A stretch of DNA of 24,096 nucleotides, taken from assembly GCA_046260445.1 (NCBI GenBank), contig JBHEPF010000170.1, positions 1 to 24,096 on the forward strand. Direction: 5' to 3'. This document shows, piece by piece, positions 1-7,020 of the stretch (position 1 is its first letter; every line of letters starts with the position of its first letter). Under the pieces are notes generated by a model, which did no database searches, had not been told where the DNA came from, and saw only the letters and a program-made list of their open reading frames with translations. A program made the translations under genes and the position numbers. The DNA comes from F2B08 sp046260445. GTDB lineage: Bacteria > Actinomycetota > Actinomycetes > Actinomycetales > Dermatophilaceae.

Positions 1-132
1 GACAAGGCGGGCGCCGTGTACGTCCGCAGCGTCAACGACGGCAACGAGACGGTGCCCACGGTCGTCATCGACGGCGAACCGCACACCAACCCCGAACCGC
101 AGCGCGTCCTCGACCGCCTGCTCGCGCGCTGA
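1..132 (+). CDS. Mycoredoxin/glutaredoxin-like protein, C-terminal end (partial)
   Basis: The window opens inside this gene; only the last 43 codons and the TGA stop are present. The visible part contains the TVPTVVIDG stretch with a cis-proline (V-P-T) typical of the thioredoxin fold, followed by a TNP turn and a final helix. This matches the C-terminus of actinobacterial mycoredoxin-1 proteins, small CxxC enzymes that reduce mixed disulfides with mycothiol in the cytoplasm. The CxxC active site lies upstream of the window, so catalytic competence cannot be judged. NrdH-type glutaredoxins are an alternative, but the G-N-x-T-V-P-T spacing favours mycoredoxin. A hairpin follows 40 bp after the stop. 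Confidence 0.72.
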   Translation, partial: DKAGAVYVRSVNDGNETVPTVVIDGEPHTNPEPQRVLDRLLAR

Positions 133-171
133 CCGCGAAGCGCAGCGCGACCTGCCGGTTGAGTCATGGAG

Positions 172-205
172 ACACGCTGACGATCTCGGTCGATCGTCAG
201 CGTGT
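172..205. terminator. Bidirectional hairpin terminator
   Basis: A perfect 14-bp inverted repeat (arms 172-185 and 192-205) encloses a 6-nt loop, between the convergent ends of the mycoredoxin gene and the secreted-protein gene. There is no clear T-tract, which is common for actinobacterial terminators. A shared terminator for both genes is the simplest reading. Confidence 0.65.
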
Positions 206-235
206 ACTCATGAACCAAGTCGGGGATGACGGCCG

Positions 236-667
236 CTAGTTGTCCCCGCAGTCGAACGACGTTGCGGCGTCATGCCACACGAAGAGCATGTCGTCGGCAA
301 GGGTCGACCCGGCACCGAAGTACTCGAGGCCCTTGCCGTTGGCGCCGTTGGGGTTCATCCTGCCTTCCTCCTTGGGGTCGCCGATCGTCATCGAGACCTT
401 GATCTTGATACCGACGGGCAAGCCCTCGGCGCGCAGGGCGGCGTACCCGGCCTCGTCCGCCTCTTCGCAGGCGGAGATGTATTCGAAGAACTCCACAGCG
501 CCGCGCTCAGCGGTGTAGACCTCCCAGTTGGGTGAGCTCGGTCCGTTGAGGCTGTACATCGGGATGTAGCAGTGGTGCGCCAGCGCCGGCGCGGCGCCCA
601 AGAGGGTCGCCGCAACGGCTGCCGTGCCGACGAGAAGTGGTCGGCGCAGACGTGATCTGACAGTCAT
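236..667 (-). CDS. Small secreted protein with mature N-terminal His-His-Cys
   Basis: A 143-residue protein of no family I recognise. Residues 1-30 form a classic Sec signal peptide: RSRLRR, a hydrophobic stretch, then an A-L-A signal peptidase I site. Cleavage after Ala30 would leave His31-His32-Cys33 as the mature N-terminus. Other Cys residues are Cys67 and Cys140; another His is His132. No internal membrane segment follows, so the mature protein of about 113 residues should be extracellular. The start at 667 is chosen because an AGAGAGGA ribosome-binding site lies just upstream; an in-frame extension back to 757 has no such support. It is divergent from the AraC regulator gene, with about 208 bp between. 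An exposed N-terminal His could bind copper (inference); two or three cysteines could form a disulfide. Confidence 0.7.
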   Translation of the reverse strand: MTVRSRLRRPLLVGTAAVAATLLGAAPALAHHCYIPMYSLNGPSSPNWEVYTAERGAVEFFEYISACEEADEAGYAALRAEGLPVGIKIKVSMTIGDPKEEGRMNPNGANGKGLEYFGAGSTLADDMLFVWHDAATSFDCGDN

Positions 668-863
668 GATGTGTCCTCTCTGAGTGGTGCCGCGGGTGCG
701 CGGTCCCATCGACGATCCCGCGCCGTGACGACCGGTGTCTTGCCTCACCGAGCACACTCTTTGTGCCCAGGACGGACACCACGAATGTTGTCCGTTCGGG
801 GTGTATCACCGGACAGATGTCGTTGACCTGCGAAAACCTCGTGACATTGGCTGTGATCGCCGC

Positions 864-869
864 CACACT
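864..869 (+). promoter_or_regulatory. -10 element CACACT, leaderless start of the AraC gene
   Basis: CACACT fits NANNNT and ends exactly 6 nt before the ATG at 876, so transcription could begin at the A of the start codon. The GGAGG at 871-875 directly touches the ATG, too close for a normal ribosome-binding site, which favours a leaderless reading. No convincing -35 box is visible. Confidence 0.4.
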
Positions 870-875
870 CGGAGG

Positions 876-1835
876 ATGCTGGGGGTCGCCGAGCTGCAGT
901 ACAGCACCGCGCACCATCGACCTGAGGAGCAGTTCGAGGTGTGGCGGCAGCTCGTCTCCGACGCCTTCGTTCCCGTGGGTCTTCGCCGCCCGGTGCCAGG
1001 AGACGAGACCGGATGCTTCGACGCCGGGTACCAGGCCCGACGGCTGGGCGACCTGTCGCTGGGCTGGCTCCGGTCAGCCCCGCAAGAGGTCGAACGCACG
1101 CCCAGCCACATCGCGCACACCCCTGGCGGGGTCTACTTCCTCAACCTCGTCACGCGCGGCGAGGGCACCGCATACCAGGACGGCCGGGAGGCGACCTCCG
1201 CCGCCGGTGACTTCGTCATCGTCGACAGTGAGCGGCCGTTCACGCTCAGCTTCAGCGAAGAGTTCGAGGAGCTGTGCCTCGTCATCCCGAAGGGGATGCT
1301 CGACCCGCTCCTCGCCGCTCCGGAGCTCTGCACCGCGATCCGGGTCTGCGCCGAGAGCGCGGCGGGGGCGCTCGTCGCGAGCGCGCTGCACGCCCTGGGG
1401 GCGCAACGCTCGGTGTTCAGTCCTCGCGAGACGGTGGGCGTCGCGGAGCATCTCGTCGGGCTGGTCTCCCTGGCCGTGTCCGAGGCGACGCTGGCGGCCG
1501 CCCCATCCGCCAAGACCCTGTTGATCCAGCAGATCGTCGATGAGATCGGGCGCGGCTTCGCCGACCCCGAGCTCACTCCTGCCGTCGTCGCCCGGCGGGT
1601 GGCGATCTCGGTGAGCTACCTGACCAAGCTGCTCCACTGCAGGGGGACGACCTTCGGGCACCTGCTCCTCGATCGACGCCTCGACCACGCGTGGACGCTG
1701 CTCGACCCTGCCCTCGGACACAGTCAGACGGTGACGGCCATCGCCGGTGCGTGCGGGTTCCGCGACTCGGCGCACTTCGCTCGCACCTTCCGAGCCCGGT
1801 TCGGCCTCACGCCGACCGAGCGTCGCGCTGGGTAG
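876..1835 (+). CDS. AraC-family transcriptional regulator
   Basis: A 319-residue DNA-binding regulator. Residues about 1-190 resemble the AraC_binding_2 ligand/dimerisation domain (cupin-like, with FVIVDSERPF). The C-terminal domain, about residues 215-319, is an AraC/XylS double helix-turn-helix: the first HTH lies around VARRVAISVSYLTKLL and the second around AIAGACGFRDSAHFARTFRARFGLTPTERR, the latter holding the family signature. The start at 876 gives the usual family length of about 320 residues; the longer open frame from 735 adds a Cys/His-rich, unlikely N-terminus. It faces the secreted-protein gene across a 208-bp gap, so that gene is a plausible target. Its stop codon overlaps the -10 hexamer of the next gene. 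The effector cannot be read from the sequence. Confidence 0.85.
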   Translation: MLGVAELQYSTAHHRPEEQFEVWRQLVSDAFVPVGLRRPVPGDETGCFDAGYQARRLGDLSLGWLRSAPQEVERTPSHIAHTPGGVYFLNLVTRGEGTAYQDGREATSAAGDFVIVDSERPFTLSFSEEFEELCLVIPKGMLDPLLAAPELCTAIRVCAESAAGALVASALHALGAQRSVFSPRETVGVAEHLVGLVSLAVSEATLAAAPSAKTLLIQQIVDEIGRGFADPELTPAVVARRVAISVSYLTKLLHCRGTTFGHLLLDRRLDHAWTLLDPALGHSQTVTAIAGACGFRDSAHFARTFRARFGLTPTERRAG

Positions 1836-1838
1836 TGT
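1833..1838 (+). promoter_or_regulatory. -10 element TAGTGT, leaderless start of the HNH gene
   Basis: TAGTGT matches TANNNT and ends 6 nt before the GTG at 1845. Its first three bases are the stop codon of the AraC gene. No Shine-Dalgarno sequence precedes the GTG. Confidence 0.45.
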
Positions 1839-1844
1839 CGGCTC

Positions 1845-2189
1845 GTGGCCCTCTCCCGCACTCGCGCGGCCCGCGCATCGCGCCGTCGTCAGCGCCGAAT
1901 GAGCCGCGTCGAGCATGACCTGACCGACGTGCAGTGGCTGGCCCTCCGGGACGCCTGGGGCGGGTGCGCCTACTGCGGAGCGATGGACCGAGCCCTGCAG
2001 CGGGACTGCGTGCTGCCGATCTCGCGGGGTGGGCGGTACACCCTGGCCAACGTGGTGCCGGCGTGCGGCCCCTGCAACATGAGCAAGTGCAACGCCGAGG
2101 TGACCGGCTGGCTGCGCCGCAAGCGCCTCGACGAGGGGCTCTTCCTCACCCGCCTCGCCCGGATCCAGTCGGCGCTCGCGAGCGCTTGA
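1845..2189 (+). CDS. Small HNH-type nuclease-like protein with His replaced by Cys
   Basis: A 114-residue protein with a very basic N-terminus (about residues 4-19) followed by an HNH/McrA-like fold. Two zinc-type CxxC pairs are present at Cys41/Cys44 and Cys74/Cys77. The central beta-hairpin reads D54-C55-V-L-P-I-S-R-G-G, then N69-V-V-P-A-C and C77-N-x-S-K. In canonical HNH enzymes the residue after Asp is the catalytic His; here it is Cys55. I recall related actinobacterial proteins that also carry Cys here, so this may be a family trait rather than a lesion. It could be a DNA-binding protein or a nuclease with altered chemistry. The start is the GTG at 1845, placed 6 nt after a -10-like hexamer. 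It lies 9 bp after the AraC gene and converges on the DUF3422 gene. Confidence 0.75.
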   Translation: MALSRTRAARASRRRQRRMSRVEHDLTDVQWLALRDAWGGCAYCGAMDRALQRDCVLPISRGGRYTLANVVPACGPCNMSKCNAEVTGWLRRKRLDEGLFLTRLARIQSALASA

Positions 2190-2205
2190 GGTCCAGGTCG
2201 GCCGT

Positions 2206-3543
2206 CTAGTGACGGAGCCGCCGCTTGGCCTGACGCAGCCCGAGCCATACGCCGATCAGGACGAGCGGCGCGAGGACGGCGAGGAGCCACGTCCTGTCCA
2301 CGCCCGTCGACTCGGCGAGCGGTGCGAGAACATACCCGAGCAGACCGAGGAGGTAGTAGCTCACGGCGATGACAGAGAGACCCTCGACGGTCGTCTGGAG
2401 CCGCAGCTGCAGATCCGAGCGCGCGTCCATGCTGCGCAGGAGCGCCTGGTTCTGCGCAGCGCGCGCGACATCGAGCCGGGTCCGGAGCAGCTCGGCGGCA
2501 CGGCGTGAGCGCTCGAGCATCCGGTCCAGTCGTTGCTCGGCCGACTGTGCCGTCCGGATCGCCGGGACATAGCGACGAGTGAGGAACTCCACGAGCGTCT
2601 GGCGCCCGAGGAAGCGCTCCTCCGACAGTGCCCGAAGTCGGTCCTCGACGATCGAGGCGTATGCGGTGGTCGCCCCGAAGCGGAACTGGTGTGACATCGC
2701 CAGCCCCTCGAGCCGGGCGGTGAGTGCAAGGAGCTCGTGGAGCATCTCGTCAGCCGGTCGGGTCGGGTCGTCCATCTCGGTGATGAGGGACGTGAGGTCG
2801 GGGTCGAGCTCGTTGAGCCGGTTGCTCAGCTCGTGGGAGCGGTCGAAGCCGAGGAGCGCGAGCATCCGGTAGGTCTCGAGGTCGAAGAGCCGCTGCAGGG
2901 TCCGTCCGGTGCGGCCCGCTCCGACGGACGAGTCGACGAAGAGCATCCAGCGGGTATAGCCGTCACCGTCGGGCGTGAGGTCGCCCGCGAGGATCCCCGT
3001 TCCGCCGAGGACGCTCGAGATGATCGGCGGCGAGGCGAACCAGGACCGGACGAGGGCCGGTATGCTCTCGCGGTCCTCCGGCATCGCTCGCACCTCGACG
3101 ATGACCGCCGCGATCCGCCGTGCCACACCCTGACGGAGCCACTCGTCCGCGAAGAGTGCCCGGGGGTCCTCGCCGAAGGGCTCCGGGATCGTGTCGCTGC
3201 CGCCATCATCGCTGCCGGCATCGCCCTTGTGACCGCCGTCGTCGAGTCGGCGGACCGCTGTGTAGGCCGCGTACTCGGTGTGGTTCTCCCAGACGACCCG
3301 GTACCCGGCAACGTCGAGCTCGACGTGCCGAACGGCGAGGTCGCTCTCACTCGAGGCGGTGAGTGCCCGCATGAGCGCACGGTCGCTGTCACCGTCGCGG
3401 TTCGCCGCATACCGGCTCTCCTTCAGCGCGAGGTGGGCCGCCCGCGCCGGGGCGCTCACCCGGGGTGCCGGACGGGCGTGCAACTCGGCCAGCAGTCTCT
3501 CTCGAGCCGGGTGGTCGAGGTCGCGGGGCGGCACGAGGATCAT
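2206..3543 (-). CDS. DUF3422 family membrane protein
   Basis: A 445-residue protein resembling the DUF3422 family (bacterial proteins of unknown function, about 420-450 residues). The N-terminus reads HPARERLLAELHARP, characteristic of the family. The middle is a long soluble region with a predicted coiled-coil stretch (QSAEQRLDRMLERSRRAAEL and onward, about residues 335-385). Two adjacent hydrophobic segments near the C-terminus (about VIAVSYYLLGLLGYVLAPL and LLAVLAPLVLIGVWLGL) form a probable membrane hairpin, followed by a basic tail ending KRRLRH. This suggests a large cytoplasmic domain anchored at its C-terminus. The ATG at 3543 is chosen because the sequence upstream is not protein-like. 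It converges on the HNH gene with a 16-bp gap. Function is unknown. Confidence 0.8.
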   Translation of the reverse strand: MILVPPRDLDHPARERLLAELHARPAPRVSAPARAAHLALKESRYAANRDGDSDRALMRALTASSESDLAVRHVELDVAGYRVVWENHTEYAAYTAVRRLDDGGHKGDAGSDDGGSDTIPEPFGEDPRALFADEWLRQGVARRIAAVIVEVRAMPEDRESIPALVRSWFASPPIISSVLGGTGILAGDLTPDGDGYTRWMLFVDSSVGAGRTGRTLQRLFDLETYRMLALLGFDRSHELSNRLNELDPDLTSLITEMDDPTRPADEMLHELLALTARLEGLAMSHQFRFGATTAYASIVEDRLRALSEERFLGRQTLVEFLTRRYVPAIRTAQSAEQRLDRMLERSRRAAELLRTRLDVARAAQNQALLRSMDARSDLQLRLQTTVEGLSVIAVSYYLLGLLGYVLAPLAESTGVDRTWLLAVLAPLVLIGVWLGLRQAKRRLRH

Positions 3544-3699
3544 CCTAGAGCGTCGTACCCGAGCTCGACATGGAACGAGCGTATACCCCACTGGGTATCG
3601 ACATGGAGGGCCGGGCATCTCCTATGGCGCGCAAGGTGGGAGCCGTCGCTGCGCCCGCGTCACTCCTCGGTGGTCGGAGCGACTGCCGGCATCCACCTC

Positions 3700-3739
3700 G
3701 AGGAAAGCGAGAACGCCGGCACGAATGCCGGCGTTCTCG
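3700..3739 (-). terminator. Intrinsic terminator of tRNA-Leu
   Basis: A perfect 14-bp stem (3708-3721 with 3726-3739) closes a CGAA tetraloop. On the minus strand it lies immediately 3' of the tRNA and is followed by CTTTCCT, a short pyrimidine/T-rich tail. Position, stem stability and tail support a rho-independent terminator. Confidence 0.75.
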
Positions 3740-3741
3740 GG

Positions 3742-3827
3742 TGGTGCGCAAGGGGGGATTTGAACCCCCACGCCCATAAGGACACTGCCACCTGAAGACA
3801 GCGCGTCTGCCGTTCCGCCACTTGCGC
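3742..3827 (-). tRNA. tRNA-Leu (anticodon CAG)
   Basis: On the minus strand the 5' acceptor arm GCGCAAG (3827-3821) pairs with CTTGCGC near the 3' end, followed by discriminator A and an encoded CCA (3742-3744). The anticodon stem CTGTC/GGCAG closes the loop TTCAGGT, giving anticodon CAG. A long variable arm and the T arm GGGGGTTCAAATCCCCC are present. The length of 86 nt fits a class II leucine tRNA. A strong terminator follows. Confidence 0.95.
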
Positions 3828-3986
3828 GTGGTGCCCCGCCCCGCCCCGTCGGGCGGTCGAAGAGCGTCCCTAGTGTGCCTCACCACAGGCGGGAGCACCA
3901 AACCCCTTGGGGCAGCGCGGCGAATACACCGGCGAATACATGGGCAGTTGCCCGCCCACCTAGCGCAGTACGTGAGGATGGTCCCC
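3828..3986. other. Intergenic region between tRNA-Leu and the hydrolase-ABC gene, with a short direct repeat
   Basis: This 159-bp gap must hold the promoters of the tRNA (minus) and of the hydrolase-ABC gene (plus). It contains two 11-bp direct copies of CGGCGAATACA (3918-3928 and 3930-3940) and a CCCCTTGGGG palindrome (3903-3912), either of which could be a regulator site upstream of the fusion gene. No clear -10/-35 pair was identified. Confidence 0.35.
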
Positions 3987-6887
3987 ATGTCCCCCCACCG
4001 ACCACGCCGCGTGCTTCGGGCTGCGGTTGTCGCGGGACTCGCCCTCCTGCTGTCGTATGCGCCGCTCGCCTCCGCCGAGCCCGGCCCGGACCCGTTCGGT
4101 CCGGCCACGCCCCCCGCTGCCGAGGAGACCGAGGCGCCCGGTGCGGGCATCGAGCCACTGGCCCAGCGCATACCGACCGTCGCGGAGCCGGACGGCGCCG
4201 GCGTGGAGCTCGACACCGACCTCTTCCTCCCGCCCGAGGGTGACGGCCCGCACCCGGCACTCATCCTCGCGCACGGGTTCGGCGGCTCCAAGACCAGCCT
4301 CACCGCCCAGGCGCAGGAGTATGCGGCGGCCGGCTACGTCGTTCTCGCCTACACCGCGCGTGGTTTCGGGGACTCCGGCGGACGGATCCACCTCATGGAC
4401 CCGGCGCTCGAGGGCGCCGACGTGAGCACGCTCGTGGACGTCCTCGCCGTGCGGGACGACGTCGTGCTGGATGCGGCGGGCGACCCGCGCGTCGGGATCG
4501 CCGGCGGCTCCTACGGCGGCGCGGCCGCTCTCATGGGCAGCGCGCTCGACGAGCGGATCGACGCCGCCGTCGCGCTCATCACCTGGCACGACCTCGCGCA
4601 GTCGCTCTTCGCCCAGAACGCGACCGACGGCGACAGCCCGACGACGCCCGCGGGGCTCGAGCCGACCGACACCCCCGGCGTCTTCAAGCAGCTCTGGGGA
4701 TCGCGCTTCTTCGGGACGGCCCTCGCAGGCGGCCCGTCCGGGGGTGGCGGCAACCCGCTCTGCGGGCGGTTCGAGCCGGCCCTCTGCGAGGGACTGACCC
4801 AGGCGGCCGAGACCGGCGAGCCGGACCCCGAGCTCCTGCAGACCCTGCGCGCCAACTCGCCCGCCGCGGTCATCGAGGACCGGATGCCGCCGACCCTGCT
4901 CATCCAGGGCATGGCCGACTCGCTCTTCGGGCTCGATCAGTCCGACGCCAACGCCCGCCTCATCGCGGCGACGGGCACGCCGCTCGCGATCCGGTGGACC
5001 GACGGGGGGCACGACGGGGTCTCCACGACCGCCGGGGCCGACGCCGACGCGACCCGGCAGTGGCTCGACACCTACCTCGCGACCGACCTCAGTCCGACCG
5101 AGGCCGCCGCACAGCCACTGCCCGTCGACCCGTTCACCTATGCGCTCCCCCTCGCCCGACGTCAGGCGACGGCCAGGCTCGAGCGGCTCGACGCATACCC
5201 CGGTCTTGACGGACGCGAGGGAGTCGAACGGGTCTCGCTCGACTTCGGCGGCACCGAGTCGGACGTGCGCCTGCTCAACCCGCCGGGTGGTCAGCCCGCG
5301 TCGATAACCGCTCTGCCGGGCCTGGGTCTCGCCAACGGTCTGGGCAGTCTGCCGACGTATCCGCTCGCTGCGCTGCCGGGCTCGTCCGGGGCGTTCGACA
5401 CCGTGCTCACCCCGGAGCGACACGTCGTCGTCGGCTCGCCGCGGGTCCGCCTCACCGTGACCTCGACGGGTGAGGAGCAGGTCCTCTTCGCCTCGCTCTG
5501 GCAGGTGCAGGGCGCGACGGCTAGCCAGCCGCGGGCCCTCGTCGCGCCCGTCCGGGTCGCGGGTGCGCCGGGTGTGCGGCAGGAGGTCACCGTGACGCTG
5601 CCGGCCGCGACCTATGTCATGGAGCAGGGCAGCCGCTGGCGCCTCCTGCTCACGACGACCGACAGCACCTACGCCGGTCCGCGCGATGCACGGCTGGACC
5701 TCGTCGAGCTCACCGACGCGACCCTCGAGCTGCCCGTGGCGTCGGGGGAGCCGGTCATCGCCGAGGGGGAGGGTGGCCCCGACACCGAGACGCTGCTCGT
5801 CGGTGGGGCGCTCGCCGCCCTGCTGCTGCTCGCCGGGGGGCTGGCGCTGCTGCGACGGGCGAAGGCCTCCCGACACCCTCAGCGCGATGACCTCGCGGAC
5901 GTGCCACTCGTCGTCGACCGGCTCGTCAAGACCTACGCCGACGGACATCGCGCCGTCGACGACGTGAGCTGGCGGGCCGAACGCGGCCAGGTCGTCGGTC
6001 TCCTCGGTCCGAACGGCGCCGGCAAGACGACGACGATGCGGATGATGCTCGGCCTCATCCAGCCCGACTCCGGAGCCGTGTATGTGCTGGGCCACCGGAT
6101 CACCCCCGGCACCGACGTCCTCGGTCAGGTCGGCGCGCTCGTCGAGGGGCCCGGGTTCCTGCCGCACCTCACGGGCCGGCAGAACCTCCAGGCCTATTGG
6201 CGCGCGACGGGTCGGCCGGATGAGGAGGCCGGCTTCGAGGAGGTCCTCGACGTCGCCGCGCTCGGCGGTGCGCTCGACCGGCCCGTGCGCACGTACTCGC
6301 ATGGCATGAAGCAGCGGCTCGGCATCGCCCAGGCGATGCTCGGCAAGCCCGACGTGCTCTTCCTCGACGAGCCGACCAACGGCCTCGACCCGCCCCAGAT
6401 CGCGGCCATGCGTCCGATCCTCCAGGCTTATGCGGCGACCGGCCGCACCGTCGTCGTCTCCTCCCACATGCTGAGCGAGGTCGAGATGACGTGCAGCCAC
6501 GTCGTCGTCATGCACGCCGGCCGGGTCATCACCACCGGCCGGGTCGACGACCTCGTCGCGAGTGAGGACACCACCGTCATCGACGTCCCTGTCGCGCCGT
6601 CGGCCGAGGTGGCCGCCGGGCTCCGGGCGCTCGACGGGGTGCAGGACGTCGAGGTCATCGACGAGGGCGACATCGCCAAGGTCACGATCGTGGCACCTGG
6701 CCTGCCGCGCGTCGACGTCGTCCGGGCCGCGCTCGATGCAGGGCTCGACGTCCTCGCGGTCGGCAGCCGCCGCCACCTCGAGGAGGTCTTCCTCGGGGTC
6801 ATCGCCGGAGCGCAGGGGGGCGATGCCGCTGCCTCAGGCTCGGGCCAGTCCCTCATCGAGCGGCTGAGGCAGGTGCGAGCCCGATGA
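3987..6887 (+). CDS. Exported alpha/beta-hydrolase (S15/CocE type) fused to ABC transporter ATPase
   Basis: A 966-residue two-part protein. A signal peptide (about residues 1-30, ending near ASA-EPG) leads into an alpha/beta-hydrolase resembling the X-Pro dipeptidyl-peptidase/CocE group: nucleophile elbow GGSYGG with Ser175, Asp311 (QGMAD) and His342 (DGGHDG). A beta-rich PepX_C-like domain follows (about 425-590). One hydrophobic helix (about 602-624) with RR after it should anchor the protein with the hydrolase outside. Residues from about 638 form a complete cytoplasmic ABC ATPase: Walker A 674-682, signature YSHGM 770-774, Walker B 789-795 (FLDE), H-loop His827, then a DrrA-like C-terminal extension. 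The ATG at 3987 has GAGG 9 nt upstream; ATG 3978 is possible. An ABC-2 permease follows after 133 bp. Substrate is unknown. The frame is intact across the fusion joint. Confidence 0.85.
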   Translation: MSPHRPRRVLRAAVVAGLALLLSYAPLASAEPGPDPFGPATPPAAEETEAPGAGIEPLAQRIPTVAEPDGAGVELDTDLFLPPEGDGPHPALILAHGFGGSKTSLTAQAQEYAAAGYVVLAYTARGFGDSGGRIHLMDPALEGADVSTLVDVLAVRDDVVLDAAGDPRVGIAGGSYGGAAALMGSALDERIDAAVALITWHDLAQSLFAQNATDGDSPTTPAGLEPTDTPGVFKQLWGSRFFGTALAGGPSGGGGNPLCGRFEPALCEGLTQAAETGEPDPELLQTLRANSPAAVIEDRMPPTLLIQGMADSLFGLDQSDANARLIAATGTPLAIRWTDGGHDGVSTTAGADADATRQWLDTYLATDLSPTEAAAQPLPVDPFTYALPLARRQATARLERLDAYPGLDGREGVERVSLDFGGTESDVRLLNPPGGQPASITALPGLGLANGLGSLPTYPLAALPGSSGAFDTVLTPERHVVVGSPRVRLTVTSTGEEQVLFASLWQVQGATASQPRALVAPVRVAGAPGVRQEVTVTLPAATYVMEQGSRWRLLLTTTDSTYAGPRDARLDLVELTDATLELPVASGEPVIAEGEGGPDTETLLVGGALAALLLLAGGLALLRRAKASRHPQRDDLADVPLVVDRLVKTYADGHRAVDDVSWRAERGQVVGLLGPNGAGKTTTMRMMLGLIQPDSGAVYVLGHRITPGTDVLGQVGALVEGPGFLPHLTGRQNLQAYWRATGRPDEEAGFEEVLDVAALGGALDRPVRTYSHGMKQRLGIAQAMLGKPDVLFLDEPTNGLDPPQIAAMRPILQAYAATGRTVVVSSHMLSEVEMTCSHVVVMHAGRVITTGRVDDLVASEDTTVIDVPVAPSAEVAAGLRALDGVQDVEVIDEGDIAKVTIVAPGLPRVDVVRAALDAGLDVLAVGSRRHLEEVFLGVIAGAQGGDAAASGSGQSLIERLRQVRAR

Positions 6888-6929
6888 GCCCCGGCACAAA
6901 CCTGGCAATAGGGCGGTTCGTCCCGCCCC

Positions 6930-6992
6930 TCATCCACAGTGACGGCAGGACGAGCCGTGCAGTATCGAGGTTTCTTCCGGGTGTTGTCCACA
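6930..6992 (+). promoter_or_regulatory. Two DnaA-box-like nonamers between ATPase and permease genes
   Basis: TTGTCCACA at 6984-6992 equals the DnaA box form preferred in high-GC actinobacteria. TCATCCACA at 6930-6938 differs from TTATCCACA at one position. They lie in the same orientation, 54 bp apart, in the 133-bp gap of an otherwise tight gene pair. There is no dnaA or dnaN gene nearby and no AT-rich unwinding region, so this is not an origin. DnaA titration or regulation is possible; chance is also possible. Confidence 0.35.
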
Positions 6993-7020
6993 GTGGCTTC
7001 TCGAGGGGCAGGGTGACAGC

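Noticed and set aside
735..875. Extended N-terminus of the AraC regulator
   Set aside because: The extension is Cys/His-rich without family similarity and would exceed the usual length; ATG 876 fits the family and the -10 spacing.
3742..3827. Attachment site of an integrated element at tRNA-Leu
   Set aside because: No integrase gene and no repeat of the tRNA 3' end was found in the window.
3960..6776. 938-residue open frame antisense to the hydrolase-ABC fusion
   Set aside because: Arg/Asp/Gly-rich composition typical of an antisense frame in GC-rich DNA; the plus strand has complete enzyme motifs.
6930..6992. Replication origin
   Set aside because: Only two DnaA-like boxes, no AT-rich stretch and no dnaA, dnaN, parAB or gyrase genes nearby.
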